The position numbers and the translations under genes are program-made. A stretch of 64,000 nt of DNA, taken from positions 1 to 64,000 of the forward strand of contig CAJUHY010000001.1 in assembly GCA_910585895.1 (NCBI GenBank), given 5' to 3'. Each line of letters begins with the position of its first letter. Within the stretch, counting starts at the first letter, position 1. The DNA is from an uncultured Lachnospiraceae bacterium (lineage in GTDB: Bacteria; Bacillota; Clostridia; Lachnospirales; Lachnospiraceae). Under the pieces are notes generated by a model that was given only the letters and a program-made list of their open reading frames with translations, searched no databases and was not told the origin of the DNA. Shown here one piece after another: positions 1-6,284 of this stretch.

Positions 1-312
1 TTCCAAAACAGCAGACATATTTTTAAGGGATTTTTTCTGCCCCCATGTTTGTATTTTTATCGGTATCTGTGTCTGTCTGGGATTCCATGCAGAACCGTAA
101 AAGTGAAAAAAATGGGATTGTGCCAAAATATCCTAAACAAGCGTCGGACAGTGTTGAAAAAAACTGTTGACGGACGGTTTGCTAAGTTATATAATTTTAG
201 ACATGAAGGTGGGCGCAAAAATGCCGGGGCATATCTAAGCAAGATGGAAAAGCCCCATTATAAAGCACCCGCATACTATAAAATACGGAAAAGTGAAAGG
301 ACGGCGGTATTC

Positions 313-1020
313 ATGAAAAGAACCTGGACAAAAAGCCTGGCGTTCGCCTTGGCACTCCTCATGGCAGTATCTATGGCAGCAGCAAACCCAATGCCCGCGC
401 AGGCGGCAGCGAAGAAAATGACGGTGAAAGTGGCAAGCCAGAAGAAAAAGGCGGCAATATCCGGCAAGACGCTCAATATCCTTGCGAAAACTTCTGTAAA
501 GCTGGCTGTAAAAAGCCCGGTTACAAAGGCAGGGAAAAAGACCGTGGTTAAGGATGTGACAGCGAAAGCCAAATACAAGACCAGCAACAAGAAAGTGGTT
601 TCCGTAAGCGGGAAAGGCGTAGTCACCGCAAAGAAGAACGGGACGTCTACACTCACGGTAAAATATGGCGGCAAGGCACTGAAACTGAAAGTCAGGGTCA
701 ACATGAACCATAAGCACAACTGGAAGGCACATAAGAAGACCGTGACAGTGAGAAAAGGGGTTACTCGCTGCAACTGTGGTGCAATATTGCCAGAACTTGA
801 AAAGAAAGATTGTGATATTTGCAAGAGAAACAATTTGATGTGTGCAGATTACGGCTATTGTTGCTGTAAACAAGAGGCCCATATAAGACAGCATCTACTA
901 AATGGTGAAAATACTAATCATTGGTACGCTTATGAATATCAGAAAGTAAAGTATGTAGACCATTACACCTGCGGATGCGGAATGACAAAAGCAGGTGAAC
1001 CGAAACCAAAAGACGAGTAA
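313..1020 (+). CDS. Secreted Big2-like, Cys/His-rich protein (copy 1)
   Basis: The product is a 235-residue exported protein of unknown function. I chose ATG 313 over the longer frame from 49 because AAAGGACGG lies just upstream and the protein then begins with a classic signal peptide (MKRTWTKSLAFALALLMAV, cleavage near AQA at about residue 31). Residues about 35-135 are Lys-rich and look like a bacterial Ig-like (Big2) fold, with the typical stretch SNKKVVSVSGKGVVTAKKNG. The C-terminal third has an HKHNW motif and many cysteines (CNCG, CDICK, CCC, CGCG), suggesting a metal-binding or disulfide-rich domain. It is probably cargo of the mobile element. The second copy encodes an identical protein. 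The domain calls rest on pattern recognition only. Confidence 0.8.
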   Translation: MKRTWTKSLAFALALLMAVSMAAANPMPAQAAAKKMTVKVASQKKKAAISGKTLNILAKTSVKLAVKSPVTKAGKKTVVKDVTAKAKYKTSNKKVVSVSGKGVVTAKKNGTSTLTVKYGGKALKLKVRVNMNHKHNWKAHKKTVTVRKGVTRCNCGAILPELEKKDCDICKRNNLMCADYGYCCCKQEAHIRQHLLNGENTNHWYAYEYQKVKYVDHYTCGCGMTKAGEPKPKDE

Positions 1021-1032
1021 TAATAACGAGAA

Positions 1033-1075
1033 GAATCCCCCGACTGTTGCAACACGGCCAGGGGATTCGTTTCTC
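1033..1075 (+). terminator. Terminator after secreted-protein gene, copy 1
   Basis: The stem GAATCCCC (1033-1040) pairs with GGGGATTC (1061-1068), followed by a T-rich GTTTCTCTC tract. It begins 12 bases after the stop codon. Confidence 0.7.
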
Positions 1076-1180
1076 TCAAACAGACGCCTATATTCCTGAT
1101 GCGGGAAAACAGAAAGGCACTGCGCCTGATATAAAAATTCGTACAGAACATCAAAAAGTAAATGATTTAGAATTTGCATA

Positions 1181-1209
1181 TTGAATATCAAAATTACATA
1201 TGCTATAAT
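1181..1209 (+). promoter_or_regulatory. Promoter of the candidate antitoxin RNA
   Basis: TTGAAT at 1181-1186 and TATAAT at 1204-1209 are separated by exactly 17 bases, a near-consensus housekeeping promoter. Transcription would start near 1216, immediately before direct repeat DRa (1221-1246). No protein-coding gene lies on this strand before the terminator at 1256-1291, so a short RNA is the expected product. Confidence 0.65.
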
Positions 1210-1215
1210 GCCAGT

Positions 1216-1300
1216 AGGCTAAAAGAAACGATAAGTCCATGTGGACGAAGAACGAAATCCCCGAACCGTGAAGCCACACAGTCCGGGGATTCTTCTTTTC
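1216..1300 (+). ncRNA. Candidate par RNA II-like antisense antitoxin RNA
   Basis: An RNA of about 80 nt is bounded by the promoter at 1181-1209 and a terminator hairpin (AATCCCCG 1256-1263 with CGGGGATT 1284-1291, then a T-rich tract). Its 5' part carries AAAAGAAACGATAA followed by a TCCATGTGGAC block (1221-1246). The same block recurs at 1410-1436, across the toxin start codon, so this RNA can base-pair with the toxin translation start as well as with the toxin 3' end. Convergent genes, a shared terminator and paired direct repeats are the arrangement of par RNA I/RNA II of plasmid pAD1. The role is inferred. Confidence 0.6.
1221..1246. repeat. Direct repeat DRa of the par-like locus
   Basis: It matches 1410-1436 (DRb) at almost every base, apart from one extra base in DRb and a substitution near each end of the TCCATGTG core. 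DRb covers the toxin start codon (CAT at 1428-1430, minus strand) and reaches toward its ribosome binding site. DRa lies in the antitoxin RNA. Confidence 0.75.
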
Positions 1301-1328
1301 TTTTTACAGTGGCAAAGCACCCACTAGG

Positions 1329-1430
1329 CTATTTGTTGTCCTTTGATTCTCGGCTGTCAAGCCATTTGCTGATGCAGTGGCTAACCACACCTGCCATTAC
1401 AGCGATGATAAAAGAAACGATAACTTCCAT
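1329..1430 (-). CDS. Fst/Ldr-family type I toxin (candidate)
   Basis: This is a 33-residue hydrophobic peptide starting MEVIVSFIIAVMAGVV and continuing with a KWLDSRESKD tail. It has one membrane helix, a conserved-looking small-residue/Gly position, a WL(D) motif and a charged C-terminus, the layout of Fst toxins (pAD1 Fst, staphylococcal relatives). A strong GGGGGAGGTG ribosome binding site sits about 6 bases upstream of the ATG. The gene converges on the antisense RNA at 1216-1300 and shares its terminator. Such toxins insert into the membrane and stabilise mobile DNA. It is short enough to be missed by annotation pipelines. Family assignment is by motif and locus architecture. Confidence 0.7.
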   Translation of the reverse strand: MEVIVSFIIAVMAGVVSHCISKWLDSRESKDNK

Positions 1431-1436
1431 GTGAAC
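1410..1436. repeat. Direct repeat DRb over the toxin start codon
   Basis: This is the partner of DRa (1221-1246). Because it spans the toxin start codon, an RNA transcribed from DRa would be complementary to the toxin translation initiation region. Confidence 0.75.
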
Positions 1437-1784
1437 ACCTCCCCCGTTGCCAGGTATCGGTAGGACAACATAAAAATTTTATCATATTATCCGACATTCT
1501 TCTAGTTACATTTCTTTTTAACAAATCAAAATTTTATCCCCATCCGGCATCAATCAGGGAATATTGCGGAACACGCATTAAAAATGGGATTGTGCCAAAA
1601 TATCCTAAACAAGCGTCGGACAGTGTTGAAAAAAACTGTTGACGGACGGTTTGCTAAGTTATATAATTTTAGACATGAAGGTGGGCGCAAAAATGCCGGG
1701 GCATATCTAAGCAAGATGGAAAAGCCCCATTATAAAGCACCCGCATACTATAAAATACGGAAAAGTGAAAGGACGGCGGTATTC

Positions 1785-2492
1785 ATGAAAAGAACCTGGA
1801 CAAAAAGCCTGGCGTTCGCCTTGGCACTCCTCATGGCAGTATCTATGGCAGCAGCAAACCCAATGCCCGCGCAGGCGGCAGCGAAGAAAATGACGGTGAA
1901 AGTGGCAAGCCAGAAGAAAAAGGCGGCAATATCCGGCAAGACGCTCAATATCCTTGCGAAAACTTCTGTAAAGCTGGCTGTAAAAAGCCCGGTTACAAAG
2001 GCAGGGAAAAAGACCGTGGTTAAGGATGTGACAGCGAAAGCCAAATACAAGACCAGCAACAAGAAAGTGGTTTCCGTAAGCGGGAAAGGCGTAGTCACCG
2101 CAAAGAAGAACGGGACGTCTACACTCACGGTAAAATATGGCGGCAAGGCACTGAAACTGAAAGTCAGGGTCAACATGAACCATAAGCACAACTGGAAGGC
2201 ACATAAGAAGACCGTGACAGTGAGAAAAGGGGTTACTCGCTGCAACTGTGGTGCAATATTGCCAGAACTTGAAAAGAAAGATTGTGATATTTGCAAGAGA
2301 AACAATTTGATGTGTGCAGATTACGGCTATTGTTGCTGTAAACAAGAGGCCCATATAAGACAGCATCTACTAAATGGTGAAAATACTAATCATTGGTACG
2401 CTTATGAATATCAGAAAGTAAAGTATGTAGACCATTACACCTGCGGATGCGGAATGACAAAAGCAGGTGAACCGAAACCAAAAGACGAGTAA
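1785..2492 (+). CDS. Secreted Big2-like, Cys/His-rich protein (copy 2)
   Basis: The 235-residue protein is identical to the product of 313-1020: signal peptide, Lys-rich Ig-like region, then an HKHNW and multi-Cys tail. It has the same AAAGGACGG ribosome binding site before ATG 1785. The preceding 1440-1580 sequence differs from the sequence upstream of copy 1, so the two copies may be transcribed differently if their promoters lie outside the repeat. With no amino-acid divergence, dosage rather than new function is the simplest effect. Confidence 0.8.
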   Translation: MKRTWTKSLAFALALLMAVSMAAANPMPAQAAAKKMTVKVASQKKKAAISGKTLNILAKTSVKLAVKSPVTKAGKKTVVKDVTAKAKYKTSNKKVVSVSGKGVVTAKKNGTSTLTVKYGGKALKLKVRVNMNHKHNWKAHKKTVTVRKGVTRCNCGAILPELEKKDCDICKRNNLMCADYGYCCCKQEAHIRQHLLNGENTNHWYAYEYQKVKYVDHYTCGCGMTKAGEPKPKDE

Positions 2493-2504
2493 TAATAACG
2501 AGAA

Positions 2505-2547
2505 GAATCCCCCGACTGTTGCAACACGGCCAGGGGATTCGTTTCTC
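2505..2547 (+). terminator. Terminator after secreted-protein gene, copy 2
   Basis: This is the duplicate of the 1033-1075 hairpin: GAATCCCC pairs with GGGGATTC at 2533-2540. Confidence 0.7.
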
Positions 2548-2629
2548 TCAAACAGACGCCTATATTCCTGATGCGGGAAAACAGAAAGGCACTGCGCCTG
2601 ATATAAAAATTCATACAGAACATCAAAAA

Positions 2630-2666
2630 GGGAACGGAGAGTGAGAGCCGTTCCCTTCTTCTGTCT
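2630..2666 (+). terminator. Second terminator downstream of copy 2
   Basis: GGGAACGG (2630-2637) pairs with CCGTTCCC (2648-2655), followed by TTCTTCTGTCTGTT. It starts exactly where the 1.05-kb repeat ends and is absent after copy 1, which suggests copy 2 keeps the original 3' context. Confidence 0.65.
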
Positions 2667-2682
2667 GTTATCTATATTTTTC

Positions 2683-2937
2683 GTAACTATTCAGAACCCC
2701 ATGGAAATAGAAAGTCAGACCGTTCAAATTTATTTGAAAAGGGCTGAATTACTATTTCCATAAGAGTGATAATCCCCCAAGCCACAGACAAAAGCCCTAG
2801 GAGGAAGGCAAATGCGAAACATTTCTGGAATGCCTTCCGACGATATGGCAGGTGGAGCTTTGCGACGCGTGCCGATACCAAAAGGGCGTATGACAGCTTT
2901 GCTGGCATGTCTGTGGCTTGGGGTTCTGAATAGTTAC
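2683..2937. mobile_element. IS66-like MITE with 8-bp target duplication
   Basis: The 255-bp element has ends GTAACTATTCAGAACCCC (2683-2700) and its exact reverse complement (2920-2937). It is flanked on both sides by TATTTTTC (2675-2682 and 2938-2945), an 8-bp target duplication. The right arm extends as a 30-bp inverted repeat (2908-2937) whose inner part matches 2775-2790 perfectly. The left arm is therefore split by an insertion at about 2701-2774. GTAA ends with 8-bp duplications are typical of IS66-family elements. No transposase is encoded, so it is non-autonomous. A minus-strand frame of 73 codons (2908-2687) spans it; I see no known domain in it. Confidence 0.8.
2701..2774. mobile_element. 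74-bp insertion splitting the MITE left arm
   Basis: The MITE left inverted repeat breaks after CCCC (2697-2700) and resumes with CCCC (2775-2778), consistent with a 4-bp duplication around an insert. The insert begins ATGGAAATAG (2701-2710), repeated inverted as CTATTTCCAT (2752-2761), with an inner TTCAAA/TTTGAA pair. The last 13 bases lie outside its inverted repeat, so the exact ends are uncertain. It could alternatively be an original internal hairpin. Confidence 0.45.
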
Positions 2938-2974
2938 TATTTTTCTATAAATTTCAAAAAATTCTGTCCTATTA

Positions 2975-3022
2975 TTGTTTTTGCGTACGCAAAAACAACT
3001 TTTTCTGGGGACCAACGTCCCC
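2975..3022. promoter_or_regulatory. 24-bp perfect palindrome plus GC hairpin
   Basis: Positions 2975-2998 form a perfect palindrome with half-site TTGTTTTTGCGT. Nine bases later GGGGAC (3007-3012) pairs with GTCCCC (3017-3022) around a CAAC loop. These sit just outside the MITE in an AT-rich non-coding stretch ahead of the XRE gene. Candidates are an operator, a terminator or part of a transfer origin; nothing in the sequence decides between them. Confidence 0.5.
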
Positions 3023-3181
3023 ACACCCCACCAAACTTATGAAACAACTTTATTATTTATCCTTATCTATAAATATATTACCATTCGAGGACAGGCTGTC
3101 AAGTTGTTTTTTCCTTAAGATTTCTTAAGAATTTCTTAATTCCTAACCTTTGCAGTTGCAAATGCAAAGGCTGCAACTGTT
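3023..3181. other. Non-coding stretch with short repeats upstream of XRE gene
   Basis: No gene is visible here. It contains clustered CTTAAG/TTCTTAAGAA motifs (about 3115-3138) and an inverted repeat CAGTTGCA (3153-3160) with TGCAACTG (3172-3179). TGCAACTG occurs once more near 3209-3216, inside the start of the XRE frame. CTTAAG pairs also occur just after the integrase gene (8515-8530), so these could be recombinase or regulator binding sites. Confidence 0.35.
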
Positions 3182-3205
3182 GTGCCGTATGGCATCAACG
3201 AAGGC

Positions 3206-3631
3206 ATGTTGCAACTGCCTAAACAACCGCAGGCCTGCACCCATCCAGAAAGGAAAGGGTGCGCACCCATAGAACAAGAAAAATTGACACAAGAAGAATT
3301 AGACAGGGCGTTAGAACTTGACCGCATTGCTGACAGGGAACTTGATGACACAATACCAAGACATTACATAGGCAATGTCATGTCTGAAATTGAAGATATG
3401 CGAAAAAAACGCCTAGCGGCATTGGAAAAATCAAATGGTGGTTTTCACAGTTCCCAAAACGCCTACACACAGGCAGCCTTGGCAGAAAAGGCTGGCATCA
3501 GCCTATCTGCATATAAGAATTACCTGTCCGGCAAAAGCTGCAATGTCAGCCTGCTAACCGTCCTGAAACTATCAAAGGCGTTAGACCGCGATTTGGCAGA
3601 AATCCTAAAATCTGCCAAACCAAGGGAATGA
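3206..3631 (+). CDS. XRE-family helix-turn-helix protein of the element
   Basis: The product is a DNA-binding regulator of about 141 residues. The C-terminal half has an XRE fold: TQAALAEKAGISLSAYKNYL is the helix-turn-helix, followed by LLTVLKLSKALDRDLAEILK. The N-terminal half is acidic and helical, with no domain I recognise. The start is uncertain: GTG 3182 is in frame upstream and neither start has a strong ribosome binding site. I chose ATG 3206 because the 3152-3180 inverted repeat would otherwise abut the coding start. It precedes the transfer/replication operon and probably represses it, as XRE proteins do in other mobile elements (inference). Confidence 0.6.
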   Translation: MLQLPKQPQACTHPERKGCAPIEQEKLTQEELDRALELDRIADRELDDTIPRHYIGNVMSEIEDMRKKRLAALEKSNGGFHSSQNAYTQAALAEKAGISLSAYKNYLSGKSCNVSLLTVLKLSKALDRDLAEILKSAKPRE

Positions 3632-3683
3632 CCGGGCTGTATCAGCCCGCAACCGCGCGGCAAAAAAGTTTTCCCAAATTTAA

Positions 3684-3814
3684 GGCATAGCCACTTGGCT
3701 GGCTATGCCCTGTCTTACAATAGACTTAACAGACAGGGGGACACCCTGTTTCAGAAAGGGGGGATTCACGGCACGGCTAATCTTAACCACCCTGTCCCGG
3801 GCATGACGCTAAAC
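3684..3814 (+). repeat. Leader module, copy A (diverged tandem repeat)
   Basis: This segment and 3866-3982 are two diverged copies with a period of about 170 bases. Shared landmarks are GGCTGGCTATGCC, CTTAACAG, a GAAAGG(A/G)GG Shine-Dalgarno block and GTCCCGGGCATGACG. Copy A opens with a hairpin, GGCATAGCCA (3684-3693) pairing with TGGCTATGCC (3700-3709); copy B lacks the left arm. Confidence 0.65.
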
Positions 3815-3865
3815 TGCCCATCCGCAAAAAACAGCCTTCCACAAAATTTTTTTGGGAATGTCTAA
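3773..3865 (+). pseudogene. Degenerate leader-peptide frame (ACG instead of ATG)
   Basis: The frame aligns with the leader peptide at 3944-4039, sharing VPGMT(L/V)N, and has a GAAAGGGGGG Shine-Dalgarno at the equivalent distance. The codon at the start position is ACG rather than ATG. It reads about 30 codons to TAA at 3863. It is either a decayed duplicate or a very weakly initiated leader. Confidence 0.4.
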
Positions 3866-3982
3866 GCGGCTGGCTATGCCTTGTTCTAAGATAGCCTTAA
3901 CAGGTAAATGACACCTGAATTTTCTGAAAGGAGGACATCCAGCATGGCACTTTGCCAATCCGTCCCGGGCATGACGGTAAAC
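3866..3982 (+). repeat. Leader module, copy B
   Basis: This is the second copy of the module described at 3684-3814. It directly precedes the operon and carries the intact leader-peptide start. Confidence 0.65.
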
Positions 3983-4039
3983 CTACCCGCTGCAAACAAC
4001 AACAAATGTTATCCAGAAAGGAGAAAAGGAAATGGATAA
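3944..4039 (+). CDS. 31-residue leader peptide overlapping the next gene
   Basis: ATG 3944 follows AAAGGAGG with a 9-base spacer, the best ribosome binding site in this region. The peptide begins MALCQSVPGMTVNLPAANNN and ends at TAA 4037-4039, inside the start of the next gene (ATG 4032, arranged ATGGATAA). This overlap would couple leader translation to the operon. I do not recognise a family. The partly conserved duplicate upstream suggests the peptide or its translation matters. It could also be an incidental frame. Confidence 0.5.
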   Translation: MALCQSVPGMTVNLPAANNNKCYPERRKGNG

Positions 4040-4502
4040 GAATGCTTTAATAAACAAAAACACTGCAAACAACGGGGAACCCGCTGTTGGAAAAACCTTT
4101 TTCCCAGATGTAAGCCTCAAAGAATTGATGGCCATGCCGGACGTCCAGGAGGCGGTAAGGCGGCACGTCAGCGTGCCAAACCCTGTCATCCCCAAAAAAG
4201 TGCGGAACCCTTTTAAGAATGGGGAAACGGGCATAACCACCCAGAAAGTGGAAAGCGTGTCCGGCACGTCCCTCATGGACATAGTGAATGTCAGCTTTAC
4301 GCTGGTGGGGACGGAAATCAACCCCATGGACGCAATCAACAAGCCTTTCCGCATCGTTGACTATGCCTTTGCGCTTGACGCGAACATGGCTGGCGGGAAA
4401 TTCAACGGCTACTCAGCGAAAGGCCTCAAACTGCTTGTAACTAAAATTGAAGAAGTGAAGGGAGGGGAACAGGATGGAAACCAGAAAAATGACAACGCCT
4501 AA
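4032..4502 (+). CDS. Conserved-looking protein of unknown function, first gene of the transfer operon
   Basis: This is a soluble protein of 156 residues with no signal peptide or membrane segment and no domain I recognise. A good GAAAGGAGAAAAGGAA ribosome binding site precedes ATG 4032. The middle (about 40-140) is rich in alternating hydrophobic residues and looks beta-rich. The tail (GGEQDGNQKNDNA) is hydrophilic and acidic, somewhat like ssDNA-binding proteins, but that is only an impression. The last 29 bases overlap the FtsK-like gene, so the two are translationally coupled. Position and coupling suggest an accessory role in element replication or transfer. Confidence 0.7.
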   Translation: MDKNALINKNTANNGEPAVGKTFFPDVSLKELMAMPDVQEAVRRHVSVPNPVIPKKVRNPFKNGETGITTQKVESVSGTSLMDIVNVSFTLVGTEINPMDAINKPFRIVDYAFALDANMAGGKFNGYSAKGLKLLVTKIEEVKGGEQDGNQKNDNA

Positions 4503-5826
4503 AATGAAAAACTTAAAACTAAGGACGGACGGCAACGCCGTAAGGACTTTCAAACAACTATTGCTGGCAATATCACTGGCATTTATTTCATTGCCGCTCT
4601 TAATCTCATTCTTTGGCGGCAAAATTTTTTCCCCGGCAATTGCCACGTTAACTGCCAATATGTTCCTCACGGGCGCAAGCCTGTTAATGGCCTTCGGGAC
4701 GGCAATGGCCTTATTGTCAAAATACTCCCCGGTCAGATGGCTGGCCGTGCGAAAAAAACTGATTTTATTTACACGGCTGTTCATCAACCCCAAAACAGAT
4801 GGGACGCTGTACCAGTCCGTCAGGTGGCAGTATGCGGCAAATGGGAAGAATACCATCATTGACCTATACCCTAACGGGCTGGTGGGCGACACTGCCGGCA
4901 TGGGGATGAAACTTTCCCAATACTTTGGGGAAAACCTGCTCAAATATGAGGAAACGGACAGCAAAGCCCGCTACATACTCGGGAACCCCCCTAAACGTTA
5001 TGATGGGATAGGGCTGATGGAGGAAGGCAGCCCAGAGCCGGAAAGCGGGGGCAGCCTAAGCCCGGATTATGAACCGATACCCATTTACGGCAATGTATGT
5101 TGGGACATTGGCAGCGAGGCGCTGCATATCCTGCTGACCGCCCCAAGCGGCGCGGGCAAGACAATGTTCCTGCATTACCTGGCGGGCATGGTACTCAAGC
5201 GGATGCACAAGCTATATGTGATAGACGCGAAAAACTCCGACTTCGGGAGGATGTTCAGGCATTCAGGCGTCACGGTAGCCACAGGCACGGAAGAAATCAT
5301 CCGGCTCCTTGCCTCGCTTGTACAGGAAATGGAAGAAAGGTATGCCAAATATTTTGCATCCGGAAAAGGCAGCAGCATAGAATCCCTGGGGCTTAAAATG
5401 CACTTCCTGTTTTTTGATGAAATCCTGTCCGTGCTGAGTTTCGCCAGCAGAAAAGAACGGGAAGAAATCGAAAAACTGCTCGGGCAGCTGGCATTGAAGG
5501 GCAGGGCTGCCGGATTCTCGCTGGTGGTTTCAGCGCAGAAACTAAACGCCACCAGCCTGCCAAAGTCCATCACGGAGCAATGCCAGACGCGCATCATCCT
5601 GGGCGGGCTGGTATCGGAAGAAACCTTCCACCAGGCAACGGGCGCATACAAAAAAGACATAGCCGCCGCGTATAAAGGCGGCGTCGGCGAAGGCTATGCC
5701 GTCACGCCCAGGACAGGGGGGCTTGCCTACATCAAAACGCCCCGGATGCCCCAGACGCCGCGCAAAAGCCTGAACCTGCTGGCACAGCTAAAGGACAGGG
5801 AGGCGCGCTGTGGAGAAGGTCGTTAA
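4474..5826 (+). CDS. FtsK/TcpA-like DNA translocase (coupling protein)
   Basis: The product is a 450-residue membrane-anchored ATPase. Two membrane segments lie at about residues 29-48 and 54-82. The RecA-like motor has Walker A APSGAGKT (223-230), a Walker B region MHFLFFDEI (309-317) and an FtsK-like SAQKLNATSLPKSI stretch. It lacks the C-terminal gamma domain of chromosomal FtsK and is much shorter, matching TcpA/Orf21-type coupling proteins of Tn916-like elements. In such elements it brings the nicked DNA to a conjugation pore, here presumably supplied by another element. It has a GGAGGGG ribosome binding site and overlaps both neighbouring genes. Confidence 0.88.
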   Translation: METRKMTTPKMKNLKLRTDGNAVRTFKQLLLAISLAFISLPLLISFFGGKIFSPAIATLTANMFLTGASLLMAFGTAMALLSKYSPVRWLAVRKKLILFTRLFINPKTDGTLYQSVRWQYAANGKNTIIDLYPNGLVGDTAGMGMKLSQYFGENLLKYEETDSKARYILGNPPKRYDGIGLMEEGSPEPESGGSLSPDYEPIPIYGNVCWDIGSEALHILLTAPSGAGKTMFLHYLAGMVLKRMHKLYVIDAKNSDFGRMFRHSGVTVATGTEEIIRLLASLVQEMEERYAKYFASGKGSSIESLGLKMHFLFFDEILSVLSFASRKEREEIEKLLGQLALKGRAAGFSLVVSAQKLNATSLPKSITEQCQTRIILGGLVSEETFHQATGAYKKDIAAAYKGGVGEGYAVTPRTGGLAYIKTPRMPQTPRKSLNLLAQLKDREARCGEGR

Positions 5827-6013
5827 ATTATTATACGCATTTGAGCTTGAGGACGGCAAGGCTTACATTGCCAGCACGGACAAAAGGCAGATGGCGCGGT
5901 GGTATGCGCTGGACTACCTGAAGGAAAAACCACAGTTGACAGAGAAGGGCTACCGGGCGGCTGTCTCTGACGGCTTTTACTTCAGCCCTGCCTTCCGAAA
6001 GCGGAAAACGTGA
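5810..6013 (+). CDS. Small basic protein between FtsK-like and Rep genes
   Basis: This 67-residue protein starts at GTG 5810, overlapping the FtsK-like gene by 17 bases, with GGGAGG upstream. It has no signal or membrane segment and I do not recognise the family. The sequence (DGKAYIASTDKRQMARWYAL) suggests a small alpha/beta fold. Tight coupling implies it works with the ATPase or with Rep. Confidence 0.65.
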   Translation: MEKVVKLLYAFELEDGKAYIASTDKRQMARWYALDYLKEKPQLTEKGYRAAVSDGFYFSPAFRKRKT

Positions 6014-6095
6014 CGCAATGCCTTCTGCCGGCTGCCGTGTGGCTCGCGGAAAGCGCATTCTGCATTCCCGATGGCTGCGCATGGTGGGGCATGGC

Positions 6096-6121
6096 GCTTG
6101 GGATGGCTCGCCATCCCAAGC
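6096..6121. promoter_or_regulatory. 11-bp perfect hairpin upstream of rep
   Basis: GCTTGGGATGG (6096-6106) pairs with CCATCCCAAGC (6111-6121) around a CTCG loop. No T-tract follows, so terminator function is unlikely. It is one of two hairpins in the 270-base gap before the Rep gene and may be part of a replication or transfer origin. Confidence 0.5.
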
Positions 6122-6208
6122 ATGGCATGCGCTGCAAATACGCAGCAGCCGGGAAAGCGGGCATGCGGCTTACCGCCTGACTGCACGGCGGAAGGTGGGA
6201 GGCACTGC

Positions 6209-6242
6209 GCAACATTGCCTACTTGACATAAGGCAATGTTGC
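6209..6242. promoter_or_regulatory. Candidate double-strand origin / nick-site hairpin
   Basis: GCAACATTGCCT (6209-6220) pairs perfectly with AGGCAATGTTGC (6231-6242) around a 10-base loop ACTTGACATA. It lies 42 bases before the rep start. Rolling-circle Rep proteins typically nick a loop of a hairpin near their own gene, so this is the best candidate origin (dso or oriT). The nick position cannot be read from sequence. Confidence 0.5.
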
Positions 6243-6284
6243 GACGGAAAGAACCGGAAAGCACACCACAACGGAGGCAAGGAT

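Larger units (their letters stand above)
108..1158. repeat. Direct repeat, copy 1 of a 1.05-kb tandem duplication
   Basis: This stretch reappears at 1580-2630, offset by 1472 bases. The only difference I noticed is G at 1141 against A at 2613. Both copies carry a complete secreted-protein gene with its ribosome binding site and terminator. The 421 bases between the copies hold the toxin-antitoxin locus. Such identity implies a recent duplication or ongoing gene conversion. Confidence 0.93.
1580..2630. repeat. Direct repeat, copy 2 of the 1.05-kb tandem duplication
   Basis: See 108-1158. This copy starts at the A before AAAATGGGATTG and ends at the G that opens the next terminator stem (2630). 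Confidence 0.93.

Noticed and set aside
235..894. Long minus-strand frames opposite the secreted-protein genes (and their duplicates at 1707-2366)
   Set aside because: They mirror the Lys- and Ala-rich coding strand, have no ribosome binding site, and the plus-strand frame has a signal peptide and good start.
2812..3042. 76-codon plus-strand frame with a GGAGG site
   Set aside because: It runs across the MITE right end, target duplication and the 24-bp palindrome, so it cannot be an ancestral gene.
6018..6284. N-terminal extension of Rep
   Set aside because: It is read through two perfect hairpins and has no start signals; ATG 6285 has a clear ribosome binding site.
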